Shown here: positions 24,019-31,018 of the stretch, in pieces
How positions within the stretch are numbered: the first letter of the stretch is position 1
How the letters are laid out: every line of letters begins with the position of its first letter
Assembly: GCA_900316475.1 (NCBI GenBank)
Contig: ONDA01000039.1
Coordinates: 1-40,053 of the forward strand
Length of the DNA stretch: 40,053 bases
Source of the DNA: an uncultured Prevotellaceae bacterium
GTDB taxonomy: Bacteria; Bacteroidota; Bacteroidia; Bacteroidales; Bacteroidaceae
Direction of reading: 5' to 3'
The notes under the pieces: generated by a model
What the model was told of the DNA's origin: nothing
What the model saw: only the letters and a program-made list of their open reading frames with translations
Database searches by the model: none
Program-made: the position numbers and the translations under genes

Positions 24019-25854
24019 CTATCGGCGCTTTGCCGTGGTCGAAAAACCTGACGGCTGACGCACAACCAGCACGAAACCGCCGCGAGGCTTACAGGTGACG
24101 GTCTGCGGCAGCACCGCCGGACGAGAGAACGCCCAAGGCTCGCCGTCGGCAAAGAGCATGGCCTCGCCCCGGGGTATGAAGTCGAGCGGCGTGTCCAGCG
24201 TCTTCGCGGCATCGGTGCCGTTGATGCCTGCCACATACCAGGTGGTGCCATAGCGGCGCGCCAAGACGGCGCTCTCGCCGGGATAGCCCGACACGAGGCG
24301 CGTCTCGTCCCATGCTGCAGGCAGGTCGCTCAGGAACTGCTGCACCTCGCGGGGCTGCGCAAGATAGCTTTCGGGACGGTCGGCCAAGTGCTGCAGGGCA
24401 CTCTCGTATAGCACCGTCAAAGCCAGTTCGTGGGCGTTGGTGGTGATGTGCGGATGCTGCGAGTCGCTGAACGTACAGGGGGTATAGTCCATCGGACCGA
24501 TGACATTGCGGGTAAAGGGCAAGGTGGCGTTATGGCAGGCAGCCTTGGCGGTAAACGTCGGCACGTTGTTATACCACTCGGCACCATAGACGCCCTCGGT
24601 AGACATCAGGTTGGGATAGGTGCGCTGCCAGCCACGGGGTATGGTGGCACCATGAAAGTTGACCAACAGATGGTGACGGGCGGCACTCTCCAACAGGTCG
24701 ATGCAGTAGTCCATGTTGCGCTGGTTGTCGCCGCTGAAGAAGTCGATCTTTACGCCGGCCACGCCAATCTTCTCACACCAGGCAAACTCGCGTTCGCGGT
24801 CTTCGGGTTTGTTCAGGCGGAACTTCGGTGTCGGTGCGCCGTCCACCCATCCCACCGACGAGTTATACCAGATGAGCGGTTTGACACCCTTCGACTGAGC
24901 GTAGGCAACGGCATCCTCGATGGTCTTGCCGTCCCCCTCCCGGGCTTCGCCCGCCCGCCCGTTGCCGCCCATGCCGTCCCACTCCGCATCTATCAGCATA
25001 TAGGGCAGTTTCAGGGTGTCGGCCATATCCACATACTTCTTGATGATGTTGTAGTCGTTGGAACCGTGGTTATAGGCCCAGTATATCCACGACACGACAC
25101 CGGGCTGTATCCAACTGGTGTCCTCCAGGCGGCAGGGTTCGCTGACGTCGGTGACAAGCGTCGACTGCACCACGTCGGCCAGCGTGCCGACGATGACTAC
25201 CCGCCACGGCGTGTGACTGAGGTTCGCGCCCTCGTCGGGCACCACGCGATACACCTCGCCATCGTTATACAGCGACGATGCACTCTGGCCGTGCTCGATG
25301 TTGGCCTCTGTCAGCAGGGCAAACACACCGTCGCGCGGCTCCAGCAGGGCGGGATAGCCCCAGCGCACGCAGTTGCCTTCGGCGTCCTTATACTGCCGGC
25401 CATACGACGGTACGGCCTTCTGCTTACACGTAGTGGACAGGGGGTAGAATCCCTCGTAAGAGTCGCACCACTGCTGCATCCACCGCTTCATGCCCTCGGG
25501 GATGATGTAGGCGGCCTGCTCCTTGACGGGTGTCTCGTAGCGGAAGGCCAGACCGTCGTTATAGAGACGCAGTGTCATCGGCCCCACCCTGTACTCGTTG
25601 GCCTCGTTCACGCAGTGGCTGCGCTTGCCGGCCAGCATGCGGTAGTCGGTCTTCACCTTCTTAGGCTTCTGCCGCTTCAGCGGAGCCGCCGCCTCAGCAG
25701 CCTTCATCTGCAACACCTGCTGCCCCTGATAACTGATGGCAAACTGGCCATTCTTGGCCGTCACCGACAACTTCCCGTTGGGCGACACCAACTTCTGGGC
25801 GCTCGCCGTCAGCGTAAGGCTCGCTACAACGAGCCAAAGGAAAAACTTCTTCAT
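24019..25854 (-). CDS. Glycoside hydrolase family 97, probably retaining
   Basis: 611 residues with a signal peptide (MKKFFLWLVVASLTLTASAQ), hence periplasmic or surface. An N-terminal beta-sandwich (about 21-250) precedes the TIM barrel (SWIYWAYNHGSNDYNIIKKY, LPYMLIDAEWDG, VKPLIWYNSSVGW) and a C-terminal beta domain. The barrel has GVKIDFF with Asp371 where retaining GH97 enzymes carry the nucleophile, and MSTEGVYGAEW with Glu420 as likely acid/base; inverting SusB-type enzymes use Glu instead. Alpha-galactosidase-like activity is therefore more likely than alpha-glucosidase, an inference. Residues about 296-310 are Gly-rich, encoded by a C-rich stretch (24925-24969). It is a single-gene unit. 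Confidence 0.9.
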   Translation of the reverse strand: MKKFFLWLVVASLTLTASAQKLVSPNGKLSVTAKNGQFAISYQGQQVLQMKAAEAAAPLKRQKPKKVKTDYRMLAGKRSHCVNEANEYRVGPMTLRLYNDGLAFRYETPVKEQAAYIIPEGMKRWMQQWCDSYEGFYPLSTTCKQKAVPSYGRQYKDAEGNCVRWGYPALLEPRDGVFALLTEANIEHGQSASSLYNDGEVYRVVPDEGANLSHTPWRVVIVGTLADVVQSTLVTDVSEPCRLEDTSWIQPGVVSWIYWAYNHGSNDYNIIKKYVDMADTLKLPYMLIDAEWDGMGGNGRAGEAREGDGKTIEDAVAYAQSKGVKPLIWYNSSVGWVDGAPTPKFRLNKPEDREREFAWCEKIGVAGVKIDFFSGDNQRNMDYCIDLLESAARHHLLVNFHGATIPRGWQRTYPNLMSTEGVYGAEWYNNVPTFTAKAACHNATLPFTRNVIGPMDYTPCTFSDSQHPHITTNAHELALTVLYESALQHLADRPESYLAQPREVQQFLSDLPAAWDETRLVSGYPGESAVLARRYGTTWYVAGINGTDAAKTLDTPLDFIPRGEAMLFADGEPWAFSRPAVLPQTVTCKPRGGFVLVVRQPSGFSTTAKRR

Positions 25855-25859
25855 TCTAA

Positions 25860-25903
25860 TGTATCTTTGTGGTCAGATATGACAATCCGGCCACAAAGAT
25901 ACA
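25860..25903. promoter_or_regulatory. 13-bp perfect inverted repeat with two facing -7 boxes
   Basis: TGTATCTTTGTGG at 25860-25872 and its exact complement at 25891-25903 are 18 bp apart. Each arm contains TATCTTTG, a perfect -7 box: the right arm points toward the GH97 gene, the left arm points the other way, antisense to the permease. It may be an operator covering the GH97 start point or a divergent promoter. Confidence 0.6.
25894..25901 (-). promoter_or_regulatory. -7 promoter box for the GH97 gene
   Basis: Minus-strand TATCTTTG, perfect match, about 40 bp before the ATG at 25854. No clear -33 TTTG. It lies in the right arm of the inverted repeat. Confidence 0.6.
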
Positions 25904-25957
25904 ACTTTTTCAAGAAACAGGCATTGCTAATAGTTTCACAAACTTTTCCGCCTGTTT

Positions 25958-27172
25958 CTATTCGTGGCGGATGGCCTCGATAGGATCCATATTGGCTGCC
26001 TTCTGGGCGGGAATATAGCCGAAGAGGACGCCGATGAAAACGCAGACGAGGAACGACACGTAGACCGACCAGGCAGGAACGCTCGACGGCATTCCCATCA
26101 GGGGCAGCAGACTGCTGACGCCGCCACCGACGAGTATGCCTATCAGTCCGCCCGTGACCGATATGAGTACCGACTCTATCAGGAACTGCAACGAGATGAC
26201 GGGGCCGGTGGCGCCGACGGCCATGCGCAGACCAATCTCCTTGGTGCGCTCGGTGACGGAGACGAGCATGATGTTCATAATGCCGATACCGGCGACGAGC
26301 AGCGAGAAGGCGGCGGCCACGACGAGAATCAACGTCACGGTGTCCATCGTCGACGACATCGTCTCCATCATCTCTGCCTGCGAGCGGATGGTGAAGTCGT
26401 CGACAGCATCTTCCTTCAGCTTATGGTTATTACGAAGTATCTGCGTCAGTTCCTCGATGGCGGCGTCGCTCAGTTCCTCAGTGACGGCGGAGCAGACGAT
26501 GCTCGAGAACCACGTCTGCGCAGCTATGCGCTTCATGACCGTCGTGTAGGGGGCTATCATGACGTTGTCCTGGTCCATGCCCCACGAGTTGTAGCCCTTA
26601 GACTTCAGCACGCCGACGATGCGCATGGGAATAGACTTGAAACGGATGGTCTTGCCGATAGGGTCGACATTGCCAAACAGCTCCTTGACGATGGTGGTGC
26701 CGACGACAACGACCTTGGCGGCTTTCTTGATGTCCTCGTCAGTGAAGCACTCGCCCTCCTCGACGTTCCACTGTTTGATGTCGAGATAGTCTGTCGATTC
26801 GCCATAGAGCGAGGTCGTGGTGTTATTGTTGCCATAGATGGCCTGCCCCGAGGCTGTCACCTCTGGCGATACCTTCGTCACAAACCGCTTCTCGCGCAGG
26901 ATACGCTCGTAGTCGGCCATCTTCAGCGTCTGCATGGCCGACGGGTCCTGACGCACACCGCCACGCATGTCGGCACCGGGGCGGATGGTCAGCAGGTTGG
27001 TACCCATCGTCGACAGTTCCTGCCGGATGCTCTCTTTAGAGCCTTGTCCGATAGACATCATGATGATGACAGCGGCCACACCGATGATGATGCCCAGCAT
27101 CGAGAGGAACGACCGCATCTTGTTGTTGGCCACAGCCCGGAGGCTTACTTTAAATAGGTTCAGTATGTTCAT
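25958..27172 (-). CDS. MacB-type ABC transporter permease
   Basis: 404 residues from the ATG at 27172; the open frame extends nine codons further but only through repeat sequence (GRGRG). N-terminal helix after NNKMRSFLSMLGIIIGVAAV, periplasmic domain with DYLDIKQWNVEEGECF and VGVLKSKG, then three helices including GIMNIMLVSVTERTKEIGLR. These are MacB signatures, with the canonical MSIGQGSKESI after helix 1. It is the last gene of the second efflux operon and would work with the ATPase at 27334-28083. A 134-bp gap with two C/G-rich repeats separates them. Confidence 0.92.
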   Translation of the reverse strand: MNILNLFKVSLRAVANNKMRSFLSMLGIIIGVAAVIIMMSIGQGSKESIRQELSTMGTNLLTIRPGADMRGGVRQDPSAMQTLKMADYERILREKRFVTKVSPEVTASGQAIYGNNNTTTSLYGESTDYLDIKQWNVEEGECFTDEDIKKAAKVVVVGTTIVKELFGNVDPIGKTIRFKSIPMRIVGVLKSKGYNSWGMDQDNVMIAPYTTVMKRIAAQTWFSSIVCSAVTEELSDAAIEELTQILRNNHKLKEDAVDDFTIRSQAEMMETMSSTMDTVTLILVVAAAFSLLVAGIGIMNIMLVSVTERTKEIGLRMAVGATGPVISLQFLIESVLISVTGGLIGILVGGGVSSLLPLMGMPSSVPAWSVYVSFLVCVFIGVLFGYIPAQKAANMDPIEAIRHE

Positions 27173-27176
27173 AAAG

Positions 27177-27331
27177 ACTCTCCCCCTTCCCCTCCCCAAG
27201 GGAGGGGCGCTTGGTTACATTTGTGGGGGATTATTCCATATTTTGTTTATACTCTTTTATTAAATAGCGAGACGATTTCCACACCCCAGTCACTTTAAGC
27301 CCCCCTCCCTTGGGGAGGGGTTGGGGGTGGG
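27177..27331. repeat. Two G-rich palindromic repeats in the ATPase-permease gap
   Basis: 27177-27213 reads ACTCTCCCCCTTCCCCTCCC then CAAGGGAGGGG. 27300-27331 reads CCCCCCTCCCTTGGGGAGGGG then TTGGGGGTGGG. The second has four G-tracts on the plus strand (27312-27331), a canonical G-quadruplex pattern. The 85 bp between them is A/T-rich without a gene. The ATPase stop comes 2 bp after the second repeat. Confidence 0.75.
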
Positions 27332-27333
27332 CT

Positions 27334-28083
27334 TTAATCGTCTTGTGGTATCGGCAGTGCGGCCAGAGCCTCGGCAGCCGACTTAATGTTCGTATTGATG
27401 GTGTCCTCACGAATCTTGCCGTCGCGCAGGTTGATGTTACGCGAGGAATACTCGGCAATCTCCGGGTTGTGGGTCACGAAGATAATCGTGTGACCCTGAC
27501 GGTGCAACTCCTGGAAGAGCACGAGCATCTCGAACGACGTACGGGTGTCGAGGTTACCGGTAGCCTCGTCGGCCAGCAGTACGGCGGGATTGTTGACCAG
27601 CGCACGGGCGATGGCCACACGCTGCATCTGTCCACCCGACATCTGGTTCGACTTATGTTCCAGACGGTCGCCCAGGCCCACGGCCTGCAAAGCCTTGACG
27701 GCAGCCTCACGGCGCTGCTGGGCGTTATATTTCGAATTGTACATCAGCGGCAGTTCGACATTCTCCACGGCGGTAGTCTTCGCCAGCAGGTTGTAGTTCT
27801 GGAAGACGAAGCCTATCTTCTGATTCCTCAGATGGGCGCGCTGCGACTTCGACATCGTACGGACGGAAATGCCGTCGAGGAAATACTCGCCCGAGGTTGG
27901 GGTGTCGAGACAGCCGAGCTGGTTGAGCAGTGTCGACTTGCCGCTACCCGACGTGCCCTGGATGGTGACGAACTCGCCCTCGTAAATCTTGAACGACACA
28001 CCGCGCAGCGCCTTCACCGTCTCGGAGCCGACCTGGAAGTAGCGCTTCACGTTCTGCAGTTCGATGACTACTTTCTTGTCCAT
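27334..28083 (-). CDS. MacB/LolD-type ABC transporter ATPase
   Basis: 249 residues. Walker A GTSGSGKST, signature MSGGQMQRVAIARAL, Walker B VLLADEATGNLD and H-loop FVTHN. DEAT in place of the usual DEPT is common in Bacteroidetes members. It has a C-terminal tail of about 20 residues beyond the core. It partners the permease downstream and the adaptor upstream. The 91-bp gap before it carries a palindromic ACGAATT-type repeat. Confidence 0.94.
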   Translation of the reverse strand: MDKKVVIELQNVKRYFQVGSETVKALRGVSFKIYEGEFVTIQGTSGSGKSTLLNQLGCLDTPTSGEYFLDGISVRTMSKSQRAHLRNQKIGFVFQNYNLLAKTTAVENVELPLMYNSKYNAQQRREAAVKALQAVGLGDRLEHKSNQMSGGQMQRVAIARALVNNPAVLLADEATGNLDTRTSFEMLVLFQELHRQGHTIIFVTHNPEIAEYSSRNINLRDGKIREDTINTNIKSAAEALAALPIPQDD

Positions 28084-28103
28084 ATTCTATTCTATCTTTT
28101 CAC

Positions 28104-28172
28104 TACTAATTTCACGAATTATACGAATTATCCTGCCGGACAAGCAATTCGTTTAATTCGTATAATTCGTAG
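28104..28172. repeat. ACGAATT-type palindromic intergenic repeat
   Basis: TTTCACGAATTATACGAATT (28110-28129) on the left is complementary to AATTCGTTTAATTCGTATAA (28146-28165) on the right apart from a few bases, around a centre TCCTGCCGGACAAG. It is the best-preserved copy in the window and fills the gap between adaptor and ATPase. Confidence 0.75.
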
Positions 28173-28174
28173 TA

Positions 28175-29374
28175 TTACTTCTTCTGCTGTTGCTGGTTGC
28201 CGCTCTGCTGGCGGTTGTTCCTTGGCCGCGGCATGAAGGGATTCTGGGCCTGCTGTCCCTGCGAAGCTTCTTCGCCACCAGAGATATTGAAGTCGACCAG
28301 TACCTCAGTACCAGCATTGATGCCACTGACAATCTCGGTCAACATACCATTGGTAGTGCCCGTCTCCACTTTGTGAGCCTTGAACACATTGCCTTCCTTC
28401 GTCCACAGTTTGTTAGGAGCCTCAACGTCTTCGATGGTTTCTTCCTTCTTCAGCAGGGCCTCATTGGGCATGAAACGCAGCGCCTTGGCAGGAGCGACGA
28501 GCACGCCGTTCTTCTCAAGCGTGAAGATGGTGACGTTGGCCGTCAGACCGGGCTTCAGCTTCAGGTCGTTGTTCGGGGCAGAGATTACCACCTCGTAGGT
28601 GACGACGTTGCTCTCCGTCGTTGCCTGCTGGCGCACCTGTGTTACCTGTCCTTCAAACTTGTCGTCGGGGAAGGCATCGACGGTGAACGACACACGCTGC
28701 CCTTCCTTCACACCACCGATGTCGGCCTCGTCAATGTCGGCAATGACGCGCATGTCGGTCAGGTCCCGGGCAATGGTGAACAGCTCTGGCGTGTTGAACG
28801 AGGCGGCCACGGTCTGCCCCTCCTCCACCGACTTCGACAGCACGACGCCGTCGATAGGACTGGTGATGGTGGCATAGCCTAAGTTCGTCTGTGCCTTCTG
28901 CACGCTCTGCGTGGCCGTCACCACCTGCTCCTTGGCCTTGCGGTACGACAGCAGGGCGCTCTCATATTCGTCGGCCGAGACAAGTCCCTTGTCGTAGAGC
29001 GTCTTGTACCTATTATAATTAGACTGCTCGTAGGTGGCCGTACTCTGTGCCGACGAGAGGTTGGCCTTGGCCGTGTTCAGCTCGCTGATGAGGTTGGTCT
29101 TGTCGAGTTCAGCAATGACCTGCCCCTTCTTAACGACAGAGTTGTAGTCTACATAGAGCTTAGAAACGATGCCCGACACCTGCGTACCCACCGTGACCGA
29201 CGTCACCGGCTCGATGGTGCCCGTGGCAGTAATCGAGGTTTGGATATTGCCCTGTTCTACCTTGGCGGTCTCAAACTCTACCTTCTCTTCCTTCTTGCCT
29301 CCCGACAGCAGGAGATAAGCGACGACTGCCACGGCGACAACGCCCACGGCAATCCACAGTTTCTTGTTCTTCAT
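28175..29374 (-). CDS. HlyD/MacA-type periplasmic adaptor
   Basis: 399 residues from ATG 29374, with another ATG one codon earlier. N-terminal anchor (LWIAVGVVAVAVVAYLLLSG), lipoyl half GTIEPVTSVTVGTQVSGIVS, helical hairpin at about 100-165, second lipoyl half ATITSPIDGVVLSKSVEEGQ, then the beta-barrel. The C-terminus is rich in Gln and Asn. This is the MacA pattern, here as the second gene after TolC. It links the MacB-type pump (27334-28083 and 25958-27172) to the channel encoded upstream. Confidence 0.93.
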   Translation of the reverse strand: MKNKKLWIAVGVVAVAVVAYLLLSGGKKEEKVEFETAKVEQGNIQTSITATGTIEPVTSVTVGTQVSGIVSKLYVDYNSVVKKGQVIAELDKTNLISELNTAKANLSSAQSTATYEQSNYNRYKTLYDKGLVSADEYESALLSYRKAKEQVVTATQSVQKAQTNLGYATITSPIDGVVLSKSVEEGQTVAASFNTPELFTIARDLTDMRVIADIDEADIGGVKEGQRVSFTVDAFPDDKFEGQVTQVRQQATTESNVVTYEVVISAPNNDLKLKPGLTANVTIFTLEKNGVLVAPAKALRFMPNEALLKKEETIEDVEAPNKLWTKEGNVFKAHKVETGTTNGMLTEIVSGINAGTEVLVDFNISGGEEASQGQQAQNPFMPRPRNNRQQSGNQQQQKK

Positions 29375-29383
29375 CATAAATAA

Positions 29384-29421
29384 GACTCTCCCCCTGACCT
29401 CTCCCTGCGAAGAAGGGGAGT
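29384..29421. repeat. C/G-rich repeat after the TolC gene
   Basis: GACTCTCCCCCTGACCTCTC then CCTGCGAAGAAGGGGAGTG: an imperfect palindrome beginning with the same GACTCTCCCCCT word as 27176-27188. It lies just before the adaptor start. Confidence 0.6.
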
Positions 29422-29475
29422 GATTAGCTTGGGGGTATTTTAGTTCGACATTATTTTTTATCTGTACACTGGTAA

Positions 29476-30843
29476 CTACTCCCCTCCCTCCAGGGAGGGG
29501 CCGGGGGTGGGTCTGCTATAGAACTTCAGCATCTGCAGGTTCAAGATGGTCATATACTTCGACTGCAGCTGGTTCTGCTTGGCCACCAGCAGCTTGTCCT
29601 TACCTGCCATCAGCTCGACGATGTTCGTCAGTCCTACATTAAACTTCTCTTGCAACAGGTCATAGCTCTGCTGCTCGCTCTCGACGGTAGCCATGGCAGC
29701 ACGAAACTTCTGCTGGTTCGTCGTGGCATCGAGCCAGTAGTTCTCTATCGTCTGATAGAGCTGCTTCTGCTGGTCTTGCAGGGCCAGCAGGTTGCTCTCA
29801 CGCTGGATGCGCGCCTTGTTGACATTCGTCTTCGTCTGTCGCTGGTCGAAGATGGGCACGCTGACAGAGACGCCCGCCCCAGTGTTGAAGTTCGACTTCA
29901 TCTGGTCGCTCCAGTCGTTGTTGGCCAGCGAGTTGGTACTGGCACTGGCACTGGCCTGCAGGCTCACCGTCGGCATGCGTCCGGCCTTGGCAATGTCAAT
30001 GCTCACGTCGCTGCTCTTGACGGCCATCTCGGCACTCTGTATCTCCGGGCGGGTTGCCAGTGCCTGCTCATAGACGCTCATCAGCGCAGGCACGTCGGCC
30101 AAGGCCATCTCGTTGGTCGTCATGGCGGCATCGGGAGTTGCCACGTCAAACGCCTCGTCGCCGAGAATCTCCAAGAGTTGTTTCAGCTGTAGTTTGTAGT
30201 TCTCTACCTGTGCCTGTGCCGACACGATGTTGTACTCGTCGTTGGAGCGCTGGGCCGACAGCTGGGCCAGGTCGGCCTTCGACATCTTGCCTACCTCAAC
30301 CATCTCACGACCGCGCTCCTCATTCTTACGCGAAGTCTCCAGACTCGCCTCGTTGACCTTCACAGCCTCCTTCAAGTAGAGTATCTGCACGTAGAGCTGC
30401 GCTATCTTCTCCTGAATGGAGTTGGCCGTCTCCTGGATTTCAAGCTCTGCCTGCTCCTCCGTCAGACGGTTCAGTTTCACCTGGTTGCGGTTACGGTTGC
30501 CGTTCCACACCGTCCACGAGGCGTTCAGACCGTAGGAGCCGTTGTAGGACGCCTTGTCAACCTTGGTGTTCACGGTGCCGTTGGTGACGGTGGTGATGCC
30601 CGAGTCCTGCCACGGACGGTAGCCGAAGTTGTGGCTCGTCGACGCATTGAGCGAGGGCAACAGCGCCGCCTTCGACTGGCTGACGTCCTCCTTGGCCGAC
30701 AGCTGTTGCAGCTTGGCCCGCTGCAGCGTGATGTTATGCTGCATGGCATAGTCAATACACTCCTGTAGCGTCCATAGTTTAGTTTGGGCCGACACAGATG
30801 CCGTCAGCATCAGCGTCAACGCCCCCGTCAAAAGTTTCTTCAT
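29476..30843 (-). CDS. TolC-family outer membrane efflux channel
   Basis: 455 residues with signal peptide (MKKLLTGALTLMLTASVSAQ). Mature start KLWTLQECIDYAMQHNITLQ is the family opening; the two repeats end in LNASWTVWNGNRNRNQVKLN and VSVSVPIFDQRQTKTNVNKA. First gene of the second efflux operon (TolC, HlyD, ATPase, permease). Oddity: the last dozen residues (RPTPGPSLEGGE) and the stop codon are encoded by a dispersed G-rich repeat (29478-29511), so the natural C-terminus has been replaced or extended. Confidence 0.92.
   Translation of the reverse strand: MKKLLTGALTLMLTASVSAQTKLWTLQECIDYAMQHNITLQRAKLQQLSAKEDVSQSKAALLPSLNASTSHNFGYRPWQDSGITTVTNGTVNTKVDKASYNGSYGLNASWTVWNGNRNRNQVKLNRLTEEQAELEIQETANSIQEKIAQLYVQILYLKEAVKVNEASLETSRKNEERGREMVEVGKMSKADLAQLSAQRSNDEYNIVSAQAQVENYKLQLKQLLEILGDEAFDVATPDAAMTTNEMALADVPALMSVYEQALATRPEIQSAEMAVKSSDVSIDIAKAGRMPTVSLQASASASTNSLANNDWSDQMKSNFNTGAGVSVSVPIFDQRQTKTNVNKARIQRESNLLALQDQQKQLYQTIENYWLDATTNQQKFRAAMATVESEQQSYDLLQEKFNVGLTNIVELMAGKDKLLVAKQNQLQSKYMTILNLQMLKFYSRPTPGPSLEGGE
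29478..29511 (+). repeat. G-rich palindromic repeat forming the 3' end of the TolC gene
   Basis: ACTCCCCTCCCT, then CCAGGGAGGGG-CC-GGGGG-T-GGG. The blocks match the copy inside obg. The G-tracts at 29493-29511 on the plus strand fit a G-quadruplex. It codes on the minus strand for the final residues of the TolC protein. Confidence 0.75.
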
Positions 30844-30867
30844 CTTCTATCTACGATTTTCACCTTG

Positions 30868-30875
30868 CAAAAATA
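30868..30875 (-). promoter_or_regulatory. -7 promoter box for the second efflux operon
   Basis: Minus-strand TATTTTTG, perfect TAnnTTTG, with TTTC (one base off) 20 bp upstream. Leader about 20 nt. Confidence 0.6.
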
Positions 30876-30936
30876 CGAAGAATGGGCGATTTACCGAAAT
30901 CTGCTAACAAAAATAAACATTTATTTTACGTCATTT

Positions 30937-30968
30937 TTTGGTTTTTCGGAAAACAAACGTTAAATTTG
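30937..30968 (+). promoter_or_regulatory. Promoter of the Pif1-like helicase gene
   Basis: TTTG at 30937-30940, 20 bp, then TAAATTTG at 30961-30968: both perfect. It diverges from the TolC promoter about 60 bp away. Confidence 0.75.
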
Positions 30969-31018
30969 CGGCCAAATTATTAAGACGGAAAATACAAAAG
31001 AGCAGAACAGCCTAAGAT

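Noticed and set aside
24925-24969. C-rich stretch inside GH97 as a third in-frame repeat insertion
   Set aside because: It shares C-tracts but not the block order of the dispersed repeats, and GH97 loops vary here; evidence too weak to call a repeat.
24430-25983. Long open frame antisense to the GH97 gene (517 codons); similar ones lie antisense to the lipoprotein at 4150-5286 and the permease at 25964-27157
   Set aside because: Low-complexity shadow proteins rich in Val, His, Arg and Gly that mirror the codon use of the well-supported genes on the other strand.
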